DNA of 13,395 nt from an uncultured Anaerococcus sp. (GCA_902488555.1 CABTWT010000022.1:1-13395); one strand, 5' to 3'. Positions 1 to 6,551 are shown, counted from the stretch's first letter. Numbers and translations: made by a program. The notes: generated by a model not told the origin, from the sequence alone.

Positions 1-55
1 CTTCTAAGTATCTTTCAACTACTTTATATTTAAATTCTGTACTATATTTTGCCAT
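1..55 (-). CDS. IS3-family transposase OrfA-like protein, N-terminal fragment
   Basis: The ATG at 55-53 opens a frame of 18 codons reading MAKYSTEFKYKVVERYLE before the window ends. This is the typical beginning of the helix-turn-helix DNA-binding subunit (OrfA, InsE-like) of IS3-family transposases, where a short 'YS.EFK..VV..YL' stretch forms the first helix. A strong Shine-Dalgarno AAGGAGGT lies at about 72-65, ten bases before the ATG. The family normally continues for about 80-100 residues and is followed by OrfB with the DDE catalytic domain through a programmed frameshift; none of that is visible here. The family call rests on the short N-terminus plus the matching element terminus. 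Confidence 0.7.
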   Translation of the reverse strand, partial: MAKYSTEFKYKVVERYLE

Positions 56-106
56 AAAAAACTGACCTCCTTAAGTTGGTTGGTCCAACTTTATGGGGTC
101 AGTTCA
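1..106 (-). mobile_element. IS3-family insertion sequence, 5' end only (continues past the left edge)
   Basis: On the minus strand a terminus beginning TGAACTGACCCC (from 106 inward), followed by ATAAAGTTGGACC, resembles the TG-starting left inverted repeats of many IS3-family elements. It is followed after a short leader by a ribosome-binding site and the start of a transposase-like reading frame. The leader holds a perfect 7-bp hairpin (AAGTTGG 91-85, CCAACTT 79-73, loop ACCAA) that ends directly next to the AAGGAGG Shine-Dalgarno site. The element lies about 27 bases behind the stop codon of the thiamine ABC ATPase gene and points the same way as that operon. The opposite end and the target duplication are outside the window, so whether the copy is intact cannot be judged. 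Confidence 0.72.
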
Positions 107-133
107 ACTTTGGGGTTTTATTCTGATTATTGT

Positions 134-871
134 TTATGAATTTTCTAGTTTTTTTGCGATTTCTCTTTTGTAGTTTAAAAACTCATCTGAAAGCTTGAAA
201 CTCTCGTCTCTATTTTTTTCTTTGATTACTACTTGGTCGTGAAGTTTGCCATCTGTTTTTAATATCAATATCCTGTCGGAAAGATATATGGCTTCATCTA
301 TATCGTGGCTTATGAATATGCCAGTCATTTGATATTTTTTTATTATATCCAAAAACCAATTGTGAAGCTTATCTTTGGTAAGTTTATCAAGGGCTGAGAA
401 AGGCTCGTCTAACAAGATGATTGGTTCTTTGTTTAGGTAGGTCCTAAGCAAGGCCACTCTTTGCCTCATCCCACCAGAAAGTTCTCTAGGATATTTGTCT
501 TCTTGATTTTCTAGGCCAAATTCTTTAAAGTAAGAACTTGCAGTTTCTCTTGCTTTCTTTTTGTCCATACCCTTGATTCTTAGGGCAAGTGCCGCATTAT
601 CCACTACCTTCATATGATCAAAGAGCAAGTCTTTCTGTAGCATATAGGAAACATGTCCAGTTTCTCCTGTTGTTTCCTCACCATCTATAAAAACCGTACC
701 TTTATTTGGTCTTATGTTTCCAGATATTATATTAAATACTGTAGATTTACCGCTGCCACTTACTCCTAGCAGGCCAAGTATTTCTCCCTTTTCGACAGAA
801 AAAGATATGCCATTTAGCACATCTTTTTCGCCAAAACTTTTATAAATATCTTCTAGTCTTAGTACATTCAT
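134..871 (-). CDS. ABC transporter ATP-binding protein of a thiamine/pyrimidine-precursor importer (ThiZ-like)
   Basis: Cytoplasmic ATPase that powers the importer encoded just upstream. In its 245 residues the Walker A motif GVSGSGKST is at about 36-44, the Q-loop around 79, the ABC signature LSGGMRQ at 131-137, Walker B IILLDEP at 151-157 and the switch histidine (SHD) at 189. This is a full-length subunit of the nitrate/taurine/ThiZ type. Its ATG overlaps the stop of the lipoprotein gene as ATGA (868-871), which indicates translational coupling. It is the last gene of the TPP-riboswitch operon, and that context, not the ATPase itself, gives the substrate class. No terminator is seen after its TAA; an IS3-type element begins about 27 bases further on. 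Confidence 0.9.
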   Translation of the reverse strand: MNVLRLEDIYKSFGEKDVLNGISFSVEKGEILGLLGVSGSGKSTVFNIISGNIRPNKGTVFIDGEETTGETGHVSYMLQKDLLFDHMKVVDNAALALRIKGMDKKKARETASSYFKEFGLENQEDKYPRELSGGMRQRVALLRTYLNKEPIILLDEPFSALDKLTKDKLHNWFLDIIKKYQMTGIFISHDIDEAIYLSDRILILKTDGKLHDQVVIKEKNRDESFKLSDEFLNYKREIAKKLENS

Positions 872-1944
872 TCTACAAATTCGTTAGTAAATCCAGCATT
901 TACATCAAGCTTTTCTTCTACTAGATCATTGTCGTTTAACCATGTGTAGTATTTTGCCCATCTATCCTTATCAAAGATGCCCCATTTGTCAGTATCTTTT
1001 TTGTATTCCTTGCTCAAAAATTCTTGGGAAGCATAGATTATATCTTTTCCTAGAGAATCATCATTGGCAAGCAAGATATCTGCTGCTTCTTTAGGATTGT
1101 CGATAGCAAATTCATAGCCTTTTTTAGTCGCTTCTACAAAGTCTTTTACATAGTCTTTTTCATTTGCTATTAAGTCATTATTTGCAATTAAAACTGGTGT
1201 ATAGAAGTCAAATGTATCATCTATGTCTTTGAAGTTCCAATAATCTACTGGATAATCTTGGACGTCAGCATTTACCTTGCCCCAGCCCTCAAATATCCAA
1301 ATAGCATCTGTTTGATCTTCTCTAAGAGCTGCAACTTCATCAAGTTGGCTTGCTGGGATCATTTGTAATTTGTCAAAATCTCCGCCGTCTACTTCCATTA
1401 CTTTTTTGATAGTATTTTGTTCTACTGGAGAATTCCAAGTTGAGTATCTCTTGCCCTCAAGTCCTTTTGGCCTATCTATTCCCTCACCCTTTCTTGACAT
1501 AATACCTGATGTATTGTGTTGGATGATTGCAGCAATTGCGGTTATTGGCATCTTTGCATCTCCACCTAGGACATTTGCCATTGAGTCTTGGTAAGATACA
1601 CCAAAGTCAGCCTTGCCAGATGCTACAAGAGCCTCTGCCCCATCTTCTGGTGGTTGAACGATTTCTACATCAAAGCCTTTTTCTTCATAAAAGCCTTTGT
1701 CTTTTGCAACATAAAGACCTGTGTGGTTGGTATTTGGTGTGTAGTCTAGGACTACTGTAACTTTCTTAAGTTCCTTTGTTTCAGGATCTTTTTCCTCTTC
1801 TACAACTTCTTCACTCTTATTTTCTGTGCTAGCTGTTTCTTTATTTTCTGTAGTATCTGTGTTTTTTGCTGCTTCTTGGTTATTTCCACAAGCAGTAAGG
1901 GTCATTAGTAGAGCAAGTACTCCTGATATAATCTTTTTTTGCAT
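868..1944 (-). CDS. NMT1/THI5-like substrate-binding lipoprotein (ThiY-like)
   Basis: Extracytoplasmic binding protein that should deliver thiamine or a pyrimidine precursor (HMP or formylaminopyrimidine) to the adjacent permease. Residues 1-19 form a lipoprotein signal: KK, a hydrophobic core, then a lipobox LTAC with the acylated cysteine at 19. A Thr/Glu/Lys-rich linker runs to about residue 60. The binding domain then starts with VTVVLDYTPNTNHTGLYVA; the NTNHTGLYVA stretch is characteristic of ThiY/THI5-type proteins. Length 358 is normal for the family. The start ATG has AAGGAAT a few bases upstream, at the end of the permease gene. The exact ligand cannot be read from the sequence: ThiY of Bacillus binds formylaminopyrimidine, while relatives bind other thiazole or pyrimidine compounds. 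Confidence 0.88.
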   Translation of the reverse strand: MQKKIISGVLALLMTLTACGNNQEAAKNTDTTENKETASTENKSEEVVEEEKDPETKELKKVTVVLDYTPNTNHTGLYVAKDKGFYEEKGFDVEIVQPPEDGAEALVASGKADFGVSYQDSMANVLGGDAKMPITAIAAIIQHNTSGIMSRKGEGIDRPKGLEGKRYSTWNSPVEQNTIKKVMEVDGGDFDKLQMIPASQLDEVAALREDQTDAIWIFEGWGKVNADVQDYPVDYWNFKDIDDTFDFYTPVLIANNDLIANEKDYVKDFVEATKKGYEFAIDNPKEAADILLANDDSLGKDIIYASQEFLSKEYKKDTDKWGIFDKDRWAKYYTWLNDNDLVEEKLDVNAGFTNEFVE

Positions 1945-1947
1945 ATT

Positions 1948-2721
1948 TTATTCCTTTTCATTTACATAATTCCATTTCAAAATGGATCTTTCAATTATTG
2001 TGACAATTCCAACTAAAACCATACTTAATAGTGATGTAATGATTATTACCGCAAACATCTTGTCCAAGGCATAGGCCTTTCTTACCCTGGTCATATAAAC
2101 CCCTAGTCCCATAAAGCCTCCTAGCCACTCTGAAACAACAGCAGCAATTACTGCATAGGAGCTAGAAATCTTTAGAGATGAGAAAAAGTTCGGACCAATC
2201 ATTGGTATCTTTGCATACTTATATTTATCTAAGCTACTAGCCTTCATACTATCGAGCAATACCAAGTAATCTTTGTCAATTTGCTGGAGGGCATCATAGA
2301 CTCCCATGGCTATGGGATAGAAAGTTGTAAGCACTATCAAAATAACCTTTGGTAGCATCTCATAGCCAAACCATATGACTAGAATTGGTGCGATAGCAAC
2401 TGTTGGTATAGTTTGCGATAAAACTATAAATGGATAAAAGGCAGCTCTTACAAATTTGAACCTATCCATAAGTATGGCAAGAATAAAGCCAATTCCTACC
2501 CCTATCATAAGACCTAGCAAGGTTTCTTTGATAGTGACTAGGCTGTGGTCAAATAAAACCTGACTCTCTTTGGCCAAGACCTCAACAATATCGCTTGGAG
2601 CTGGCAATATGTATCTTTCTACCTTGCCAGTCGCTACGATATATTCCCATATGATAACTAGGATTATAAATAAGGATATGGGGATAATCTTATTTCCTAT
2701 ATTTTTTTGTTTTGTCTTCAA
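1948..2721 (-). CDS. ABC transporter permease of the thiamine/pyrimidine-precursor importer (ThiX-like)
   Basis: Integral membrane permease of the BPD_transp_1 (SsuC/TauC/ThiX) type with about six predicted hydrophobic helices: near the N-terminus (PISLFIILVIIWEYIVA), around GLMIGVGIGFILAILM, around PFIVLSQTIPTVAIAPILVIW, then ILIVLTTFYPIAMGVY, and two near the C-terminus. The family's cytoplasmic coupling loop is visible around DSMKASSLDKYKYAKIPM. The longest frame starts with ATG at 2739, which overlaps the upstream gene by 50 bases and has no Shine-Dalgarno. I prefer the TTG at 2721 (protein begins M-KTKQKNIGNK), which has GGAGATGG upstream, although its spacing is on the long side. The gene is the second of four in the riboswitch operon and ends three bases before the lipoprotein gene. 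Confidence 0.87.
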   Translation of the reverse strand: MKTKQKNIGNKIIPISLFIILVIIWEYIVATGKVERYILPAPSDIVEVLAKESQVLFDHSLVTIKETLLGLMIGVGIGFILAILMDRFKFVRAAFYPFIVLSQTIPTVAIAPILVIWFGYEMLPKVILIVLTTFYPIAMGVYDALQQIDKDYLVLLDSMKASSLDKYKYAKIPMIGPNFFSSLKISSSYAVIAAVVSEWLGGFMGLGVYMTRVRKAYALDKMFAVIIITSLLSMVLVGIVTIIERSILKWNYVNEKE

Positions 2722-2983
2722 TAGACCAACCATCTCCATTTTTTCTAAAACTTGTTTTGATGTAACAATTTACACCTTCCATGTCTTCTTCTAGCATAAG
2801 CTCATGGGCTTTTCTTATAATATCCATAAGCTCATCAAATTCACCATCAACAGTCGTTTCAAAGGCAGAAACTTCATAGTCTAGGCCAGTTGAATCAATG
2901 TATTCAATCACCTTATCTACCTTATTAAAAATATCATCGCGATTTGTGTCAGGTAAGACTTGAATAGCTATTGAACCTCTCAT
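2690..2983 (-). CDS. Thiamine-binding protein, DUF77/MTH1187-YqgV family
   Basis: Small 97-residue soluble protein beginning MRGSIAIQVLPDTNRDDIF, with the alpha-beta fold pattern of the DUF77 (MTH1187/YqgV, related to YkoF) family: a first strand of alternating hydrophobics, a helix around VDKVIEYIDSTGLDYEVS, then FETTVDGEFDELMDIIRKAHELM. Members bind thiamine or the HMP moiety and often lie beside or fused to ThiXYZ-type transporters. Here it is the first gene after a TPP riboswitch and overlaps the permease gene. It could act as a cytoplasmic thiamine carrier or sensor for the transporter; that is inference. The Shine-Dalgarno AGGGAGG is about five bases before the ATG at 2983, directly after the T-tract of the riboswitch terminator. 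Confidence 0.85.
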   Translation of the reverse strand: MRGSIAIQVLPDTNRDDIFNKVDKVIEYIDSTGLDYEVSAFETTVDGEFDELMDIIRKAHELMLEEDMEGVNCYIKTSFRKNGDGWSIEDKTKKYRK

Positions 2984-3000
2984 ATTTCCTCCCTAAAATA

Positions 3001-3027
3001 AAAAAATCCTAGGCAATAAGCCTAGGT
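3001..3027 (-). terminator. Intrinsic terminator, expression platform of the TPP riboswitch
   Basis: The minus strand carries CCTAGGC (3026-3020), loop TTATT, GCCTAGG (3014-3008), then A and six T (3006-3001). This perfect 7-bp GC-containing stem with a T-run lies between the aptamer and the first gene of the operon. The T-run ends about ten bases before the AGGGAGG ribosome-binding site, so its position is that of a transcription-attenuation terminator and not a gene-end terminator. Confidence 0.88.
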
Positions 3028-3042
3028 TTAAGAATCATTCTT

Positions 3043-3121
3043 GCTTCCTTACGTCGGTTTTATCCGCATCAAGTTTAAAGGGTTTGCCTTAAAGACATCT
3101 CAGCATTTTGCACCCCTAGCC
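3043..3121 (-). ncRNA. TPP riboswitch (THI element) aptamer
   Basis: The minus strand shows the conserved blocks of the TPP aptamer in order: GGGGTGC (3116-3110), GCTGAGA (3104-3098), ACCCTTTAAAC (from 3083), TGATGCGGATAA (from 3071), and CCGACGTAAGGAAGC ending near 3043. These match the consensus blocks GGGGUGC, GCUGAGA, ACCC, CUGAUCUGGAUAAU and GCGUAGGGAAG. A short P1 (GCT 3120-3118 with AGC 3045-3043) closes it. Binding of thiamine pyrophosphate stabilises the aptamer and should favour the downstream terminator, lowering expression of the four transporter genes. The CTAGG at 3119-3115 could pair with CCTAG (3026-3022) of the terminator as an antiterminator when TPP is absent; this pairing is an inference. 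Confidence 0.95.
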
Positions 3122-3131
3122 TTATAAGTAT

Positions 3132-3159
3132 ATTATAAATCTTTTTAAAATATTTTCAA
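3132..3159 (-). promoter_or_regulatory. Sigma-A-type promoter of the TPP-riboswitch operon
   Basis: On the minus strand a -35 box TTGAAA (3159-3154) is followed by a 16-base spacer and a perfect -10 box TATAAT (3137-3132). Predicted start of transcription is near 3125, a few bases before the aptamer begins at about 3121. This is where a promoter for a riboswitch operon is expected. Confidence 0.8.
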
Positions 3160-3176
3160 TTTTTCTTAAGTCAAAT

Positions 3177-4967
3177 TCACCTATTTCTTAGAATAAATTC
3201 ATTGATTTCTGCTATAAAAATATCTCCATATTGGATAAGCTTCTTATCTCCTACTCCTTTGATTTGCAAAAACTTTTCTTCACTTGTTGGTTTGTAGGTT
3301 GCCATATCTTTTAAGGAGGCGTCTGAAAATATTATAAATGGTGGAACATTTCTTTGTTTTGATAGGTCTAGCCTAACTTTCTTGAGATGGTTAAATAATT
3401 TATCGTCATATGATTCCAGGCCACTAGTAACTTTTCCTTTGATAGGTTCTTTCTTGCTTTGGTTTACAAAGATTTTTTTCTCGTCAAAGAGTACATCTTT
3501 TGATTTTTCGGTAAGCTTTAATATCGGATAAGTACTACCACTTACCCTAATATATCCATCTGCTACTAGGATTCCTATGAGGTCTCTGATATACTTCTCA
3601 TCCTCTTCTTTCATCAAGCCATACGTTGACACTTGATCTAGGTTTTTCTCCCTAGAATTTTTGTTTTTTGACCCCTTAAGGCAATCAATAACAGTTTTTT
3701 GCCCATATCTTTGGTCAAGCCTATATATACAAGATAAAACTTTCTGACTATCGATAGTCGCATCTTCTCTTTTGTTTTCTCCAAGACAGTTAGAACAATT
3801 ATCGCAAGTTTCACGAGCTTCTTGGCCAAAGTAATTTAATATGAAGGCTCTCAGGCAGTTAGTAGTATTTACATAATTTATGATAACTTGAAGTTTTTCT
3901 AATTGGTAAGCCTTAAAACGTGGATTGTAACTTTGGTTAATCAAAAATTTGTTTAGTATTATATCTTGGGAATTGTACAAAAGTATGCAATCGCTAGCTT
4001 CCCCATCTCGGCCCGCACGACCTGCTTCTTGGTAGTAGGATTCCATATCTTTTGGCATATTATAGTGGATTACATATCTGACATTACTCTTATCAATTCC
4101 CATACCAAAGGCATTTGTAGCTACTATTATCTTTTTTCTCTCATAGATAAAATCATCTTGACTTTTTATCCTAGTCTTTTCCGCAAGACCTGCGTGGTAC
4201 TTTGAAACTTCAAGACCAATCTTTTTAATAAACTTGTATACTTCATCTACTTTTTTGCGAGTACCTGCGTAAATTATTCCAGAATCTTCCTTGTGATTTA
4301 GTAGATAATCTTTGAGAAATCTAAGCTTATCTTTTGATTTTTCTACCAAAAATGTAAGATTTTCCCTGTCAAAGCCTGTAACTTTGACATATGGATCATC
4401 AAGTTTTAGATTTTCTATGATATCTTCTCTTACTTCCTTAGTTGCAGTCGCCGTAAAAGCAGCCTTTGGTATGTCTGGCAAATGCTGGTATATCATTGGT
4501 ATTAGCTTATAGGATGGTCTAAAATCGTGACCCCATTGGCTTATGCAATGAGCTTCATCAACAGCTATAAGCGATACATCTATGTCTTTTAAAAATTCTA
4601 TAAAGTATTCATTTTCTAGTCTTTCTGGAGAAATATATAAGATTTTGACCTTACCAGCTTTCACAAGGGCCAAGGTATCTTTGTATTCTTCAAAAGTTTG
4701 ACTTGAATTGATAAACTTGGCACTTATCCCATCCTCAACTAAAGAATCTACCTGATCTTTCATAAGAGATATCAAGGGAGATATAACCAATGTTAACCCA
4801 TCCATAAGTAAGGCAGGCAATTGGTAGCAAATAGACTTACCTCCTCCTGTTGGCAAGACTCCAAGAACATCTTTCTTTTCCAAGATATTTGTAATTATTT
4901 CTTCTTGCCCATCTCTAAAAGATTCGTATCCAAAATATTTTTTTAATGTTTGGTATATATTTTCCAT
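3177..4967 (-). CDS. recQ: ATP-dependent DNA helicase RecQ
   Basis: 3'-5' superfamily 2 DNA helicase that acts in recombination and repair of stalled forks. The 596 residues contain motif 0/I with LPTGGGKS (38-45), motif II DEAH (137-140) followed by the RecQ-specific loop CISQWGHDFRPSY, motif III FTATAT, motif V ATNAFGMGIDK and motif VI YYQEAGRAGRDG. Next come the zinc-binding cysteines (NCLR, then CDNC and NC) and a winged-helix region. The C-terminal HRDC domain covers about 520-596 and includes a helix-hairpin-helix-like GVGDKKLIQYG. It is full length. The ATG lacks any Shine-Dalgarno: it sits five bases behind the T-tract of the upstream terminator. No strong terminator is seen after the stop; the next element is the promoter of the riboswitch operon. 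Confidence 0.96.
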   Translation of the reverse strand: MENIYQTLKKYFGYESFRDGQEEIITNILEKKDVLGVLPTGGGKSICYQLPALLMDGLTLVISPLISLMKDQVDSLVEDGISAKFINSSQTFEEYKDTLALVKAGKVKILYISPERLENEYFIEFLKDIDVSLIAVDEAHCISQWGHDFRPSYKLIPMIYQHLPDIPKAAFTATATKEVREDIIENLKLDDPYVKVTGFDRENLTFLVEKSKDKLRFLKDYLLNHKEDSGIIYAGTRKKVDEVYKFIKKIGLEVSKYHAGLAEKTRIKSQDDFIYERKKIIVATNAFGMGIDKSNVRYVIHYNMPKDMESYYQEAGRAGRDGEASDCILLYNSQDIILNKFLINQSYNPRFKAYQLEKLQVIINYVNTTNCLRAFILNYFGQEARETCDNCSNCLGENKREDATIDSQKVLSCIYRLDQRYGQKTVIDCLKGSKNKNSREKNLDQVSTYGLMKEEDEKYIRDLIGILVADGYIRVSGSTYPILKLTEKSKDVLFDEKKIFVNQSKKEPIKGKVTSGLESYDDKLFNHLKKVRLDLSKQRNVPPFIIFSDASLKDMATYKPTSEEKFLQIKGVGDKKLIQYGDIFIAEINEFILRNR

Positions 4968-4972
4968 ATTGT

Positions 4973-5008
4973 AAAAAAAATAATTAAGCCCCTAGGAACC
5001 TAATTATT
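4973..5008 (-). terminator. Intrinsic terminator closing the eight-gene operon
   Basis: The minus strand forms a stem from AATAATTAGGTTC (5008-4996) with GGGCTTAATTATT (4991-4979), loop CTAG, counting G-T wobbles. It is followed by six further T (eight in a row counting the last two stem bases, 4980-4973). The TAG stop of the DUF4097-like gene lies inside the left arm. The T-tract ends five bases before the recQ ATG. Confidence 0.8.
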
Positions 5009-6151
5009 ATTTTCTTCACCTTCACTTTGATCCACTTCTACATTTTCATCTGTCGTATTATCATCCATATTTTCTTCGTCCGTGGCTTCTTCATCGTCTT
5101 GGACATTTATATAGTCGTATTTGGATTCTTCTTTTTCTTCTTTATTTGACTTGTTGGTTATATATTCTTCTTCATCAAGTATAGCGCCCTCGCCCTTGTT
5201 AAAGATTATATCGCCTACTCTAGTCTTTAGGCTAATTTCTTTTTTGGCTTTATTATCTTTTACAAAACCATTCTTGATATTTCTATAAGAAACATTGCCC
5301 AAGATAAAGTTTCCTACTTCAAGACTTGCCTTTATATTGTAATTATCAATGGTGTCAGTTGATTTGATGATGATATCCCCACTTTGGGTTGAAAAATCAG
5401 ATCTAGCACCTATCTTGCCCTCTTCTATGCTTATATCTCCAGCATTTGTTGCAAGTTTGGTATTCATCAGCTCTGTGTTGGTAAGTATGATATCACCAGC
5501 TTCATTTGTTACAAGGCCTCCAAAGAAAGAATTATCAAATGTTATATGACCACTTTTTACATTTAAATCCAAATCTTTAACTTCTAGGTCAGTAATTTTC
5601 ACATCACCAGCCCCAATTTTAGCCTTAATTTCTTCTATTGGCTTATCATTTGGCAAGAAAACCCTAACAATTTGGATCTTGTTTTTCATATTCAATTCCT
5701 TGCCTTGGATGTTGCTCTTAAGATTTAGGACTCCATTTTCATAGGATACATCGACAGTATATATATCTTCCTCACCCTTATAAAGATGAGTGTATTCTAT
5801 GTATGGATTTGTGGTGGACTTTTGAATTCTAACATCAGCTGTCTTAAGGTCAATGTTGATTTTGTTAACTTGGTTTAGGTCAACTCTCATGATATTTGAC
5901 CCTGTGTAAGAATTCTCGTCAATAACTTCACTTGTCTGAAGGTCCTTATTTTTTGCTGCTTGGTGGTTGTTGAAAAAATAGAGAGCTAATAAGGCTACTA
6001 TAGCGACTAGGCCAACAATTAGAATATTTCTTTTTGTCTTCCTAGCCATATGTTTTTTGCGTGCCTTTCTTGGCTTTTTCTTCTTAACTTCAACTTCTTC
6101 TTCAAGTTCGCCTTCTTGGTATTTATTTTCTTCGTTTATATTATCTGTCAT
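5000..6151 (-). CDS. Membrane-anchored DUF4097-like beta-solenoid protein
   Basis: Not assigned a specific function. The 383 residues fall into four parts. Residues 1-42 are a cytoplasmic tail, acidic and then strongly basic (KKKKPRKARKKHMARKTKR). One transmembrane helix lies at about 43-60. A solenoid at about 90-320 contains recurring turns GAGD (180), SGH (200), AGD (218), AGD (237), SGD (257), VGN (279) and VGD (312), spaced roughly 18-33 residues, as in DUF4097/putative-adhesin beta-helices. Residues about 322-383 are a very acidic, Asn-rich tail. The long part should be extracellular. The ATG is preceded by GAGGG and overlaps the upstream membrane protein gene by 11 bases. DUF4097 proteins often occur with envelope-stress or membrane regulators (LiaF/PspC-like context); the operon partners here are a small membrane protein and, further up, an L,D-transpeptidase. 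Confidence 0.78.
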   Translation of the reverse strand: MTDNINEENKYQEGELEEEVEVKKKKPRKARKKHMARKTKRNILIVGLVAIVALLALYFFNNHQAAKNKDLQTSEVIDENSYTGSNIMRVDLNQVNKINIDLKTADVRIQKSTTNPYIEYTHLYKGEEDIYTVDVSYENGVLNLKSNIQGKELNMKNKIQIVRVFLPNDKPIEEIKAKIGAGDVKITDLEVKDLDLNVKSGHITFDNSFFGGLVTNEAGDIILTNTELMNTKLATNAGDISIEEGKIGARSDFSTQSGDIIIKSTDTIDNYNIKASLEVGNFILGNVSYRNIKNGFVKDNKAKKEISLKTRVGDIIFNKGEGAILDEEEYITNKSNKEEKEESKYDYINVQDDEEATDEENMDDNTTDENVEVDQSEGEENNN

Positions 6152-6551
6152 TGTTTCCCTCGTTAGGATTCTTCTTCATCTTTTCAAGGATAAATAGGAA
6201 AGTTGTCAAAACTAGTATCCAGCCTATGTATCTTATATCTATTTTATCATTTATTATAAAGGGCTTAAATATATATTTTTCAATCTTTGTTATAGATTCT
6301 TGCCCCTTAAAATATTCTAGTAGAGAAAAAATACTGGCTATGTTATAAAATGAAATGACTAGGTAGTAAATAGCCTTTGATATTTTCAAATTATTTGCCC
6401 TTATATATGCCCCCACAATCAATAAAATAAGACTTGTAAGAGACGCAAAAATTATAAGTCTATCTTTAGTAATGAAAGAAAATCCAACTATAACAAATAG
6501 AATTAAAGATAGAGCCTTAAGTTCACTTTTGTTATTTTTTGTGTCAGTCAT
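6141..6551 (-). CDS. Small integral membrane protein of unknown function
   Basis: I do not recognise a family. The 136 residues show four hydrophobic helices (about 13-28, 31-50, 57-80 and 107-125), short charged loops, a Lys-rich N-terminus and a Lys/Asn-rich C-terminus. It is translated from an ATG at 6551 with a good Shine-Dalgarno (GGAGGAT, about seven bases upstream) inside the end of truA, and overlaps truA by 8 bases and the next gene by 11. This tight arrangement suggests it works with, or is at least co-produced with, the DUF4097-like protein after it. A membrane partner or sensor for that protein is plausible but unproven. Confidence 0.75.
   Translation of the reverse strand: MTDTKNNKSELKALSLILFVIVGFSFITKDRLIIFASLTSLILLIVGAYIRANNLKISKAIYYLVISFYNIASIFSLLEYFKGQESITKIEKYIFKPFIINDKIDIRYIGWILVLTTFLFILEKMKKNPNEGNNDR

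Noticed and set aside
1370..1760. Plus-strand open frames opposite the ThiY-like lipoprotein gene
   Set aside because: They overlap each other and a clearly coding minus-strand gene, show no family motifs and have compositions expected from reading a coding strand backwards.
3008..3026. Repeated CCTAGG palindromes (also near 4991) as an operator or restriction-related signal
   Set aside because: The copies at 3008-3026 are the two arms of a terminator and the one near 4991 lies in another terminator; CTAG is frequent throughout because CTA is a common Leu codon.
3638..3829. Minus-strand 63-residue frame inside recQ
   Set aside because: It is an out-of-frame reading of the recQ winged-helix/zinc region; Lys-rich composition only, no ribosome-binding site.
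3966..4512. Plus-strand frames opposite recQ
   Set aside because: Antisense shadows of conserved helicase motifs; no start signals or recognisable domains.
4968..4973. TACAAT directly before the recQ ATG, as a possible -10 box
   Set aside because: Transcription would start inside the coding region, past the ATG, and the -35 position reads CCTAGG, unlike TTGACA.
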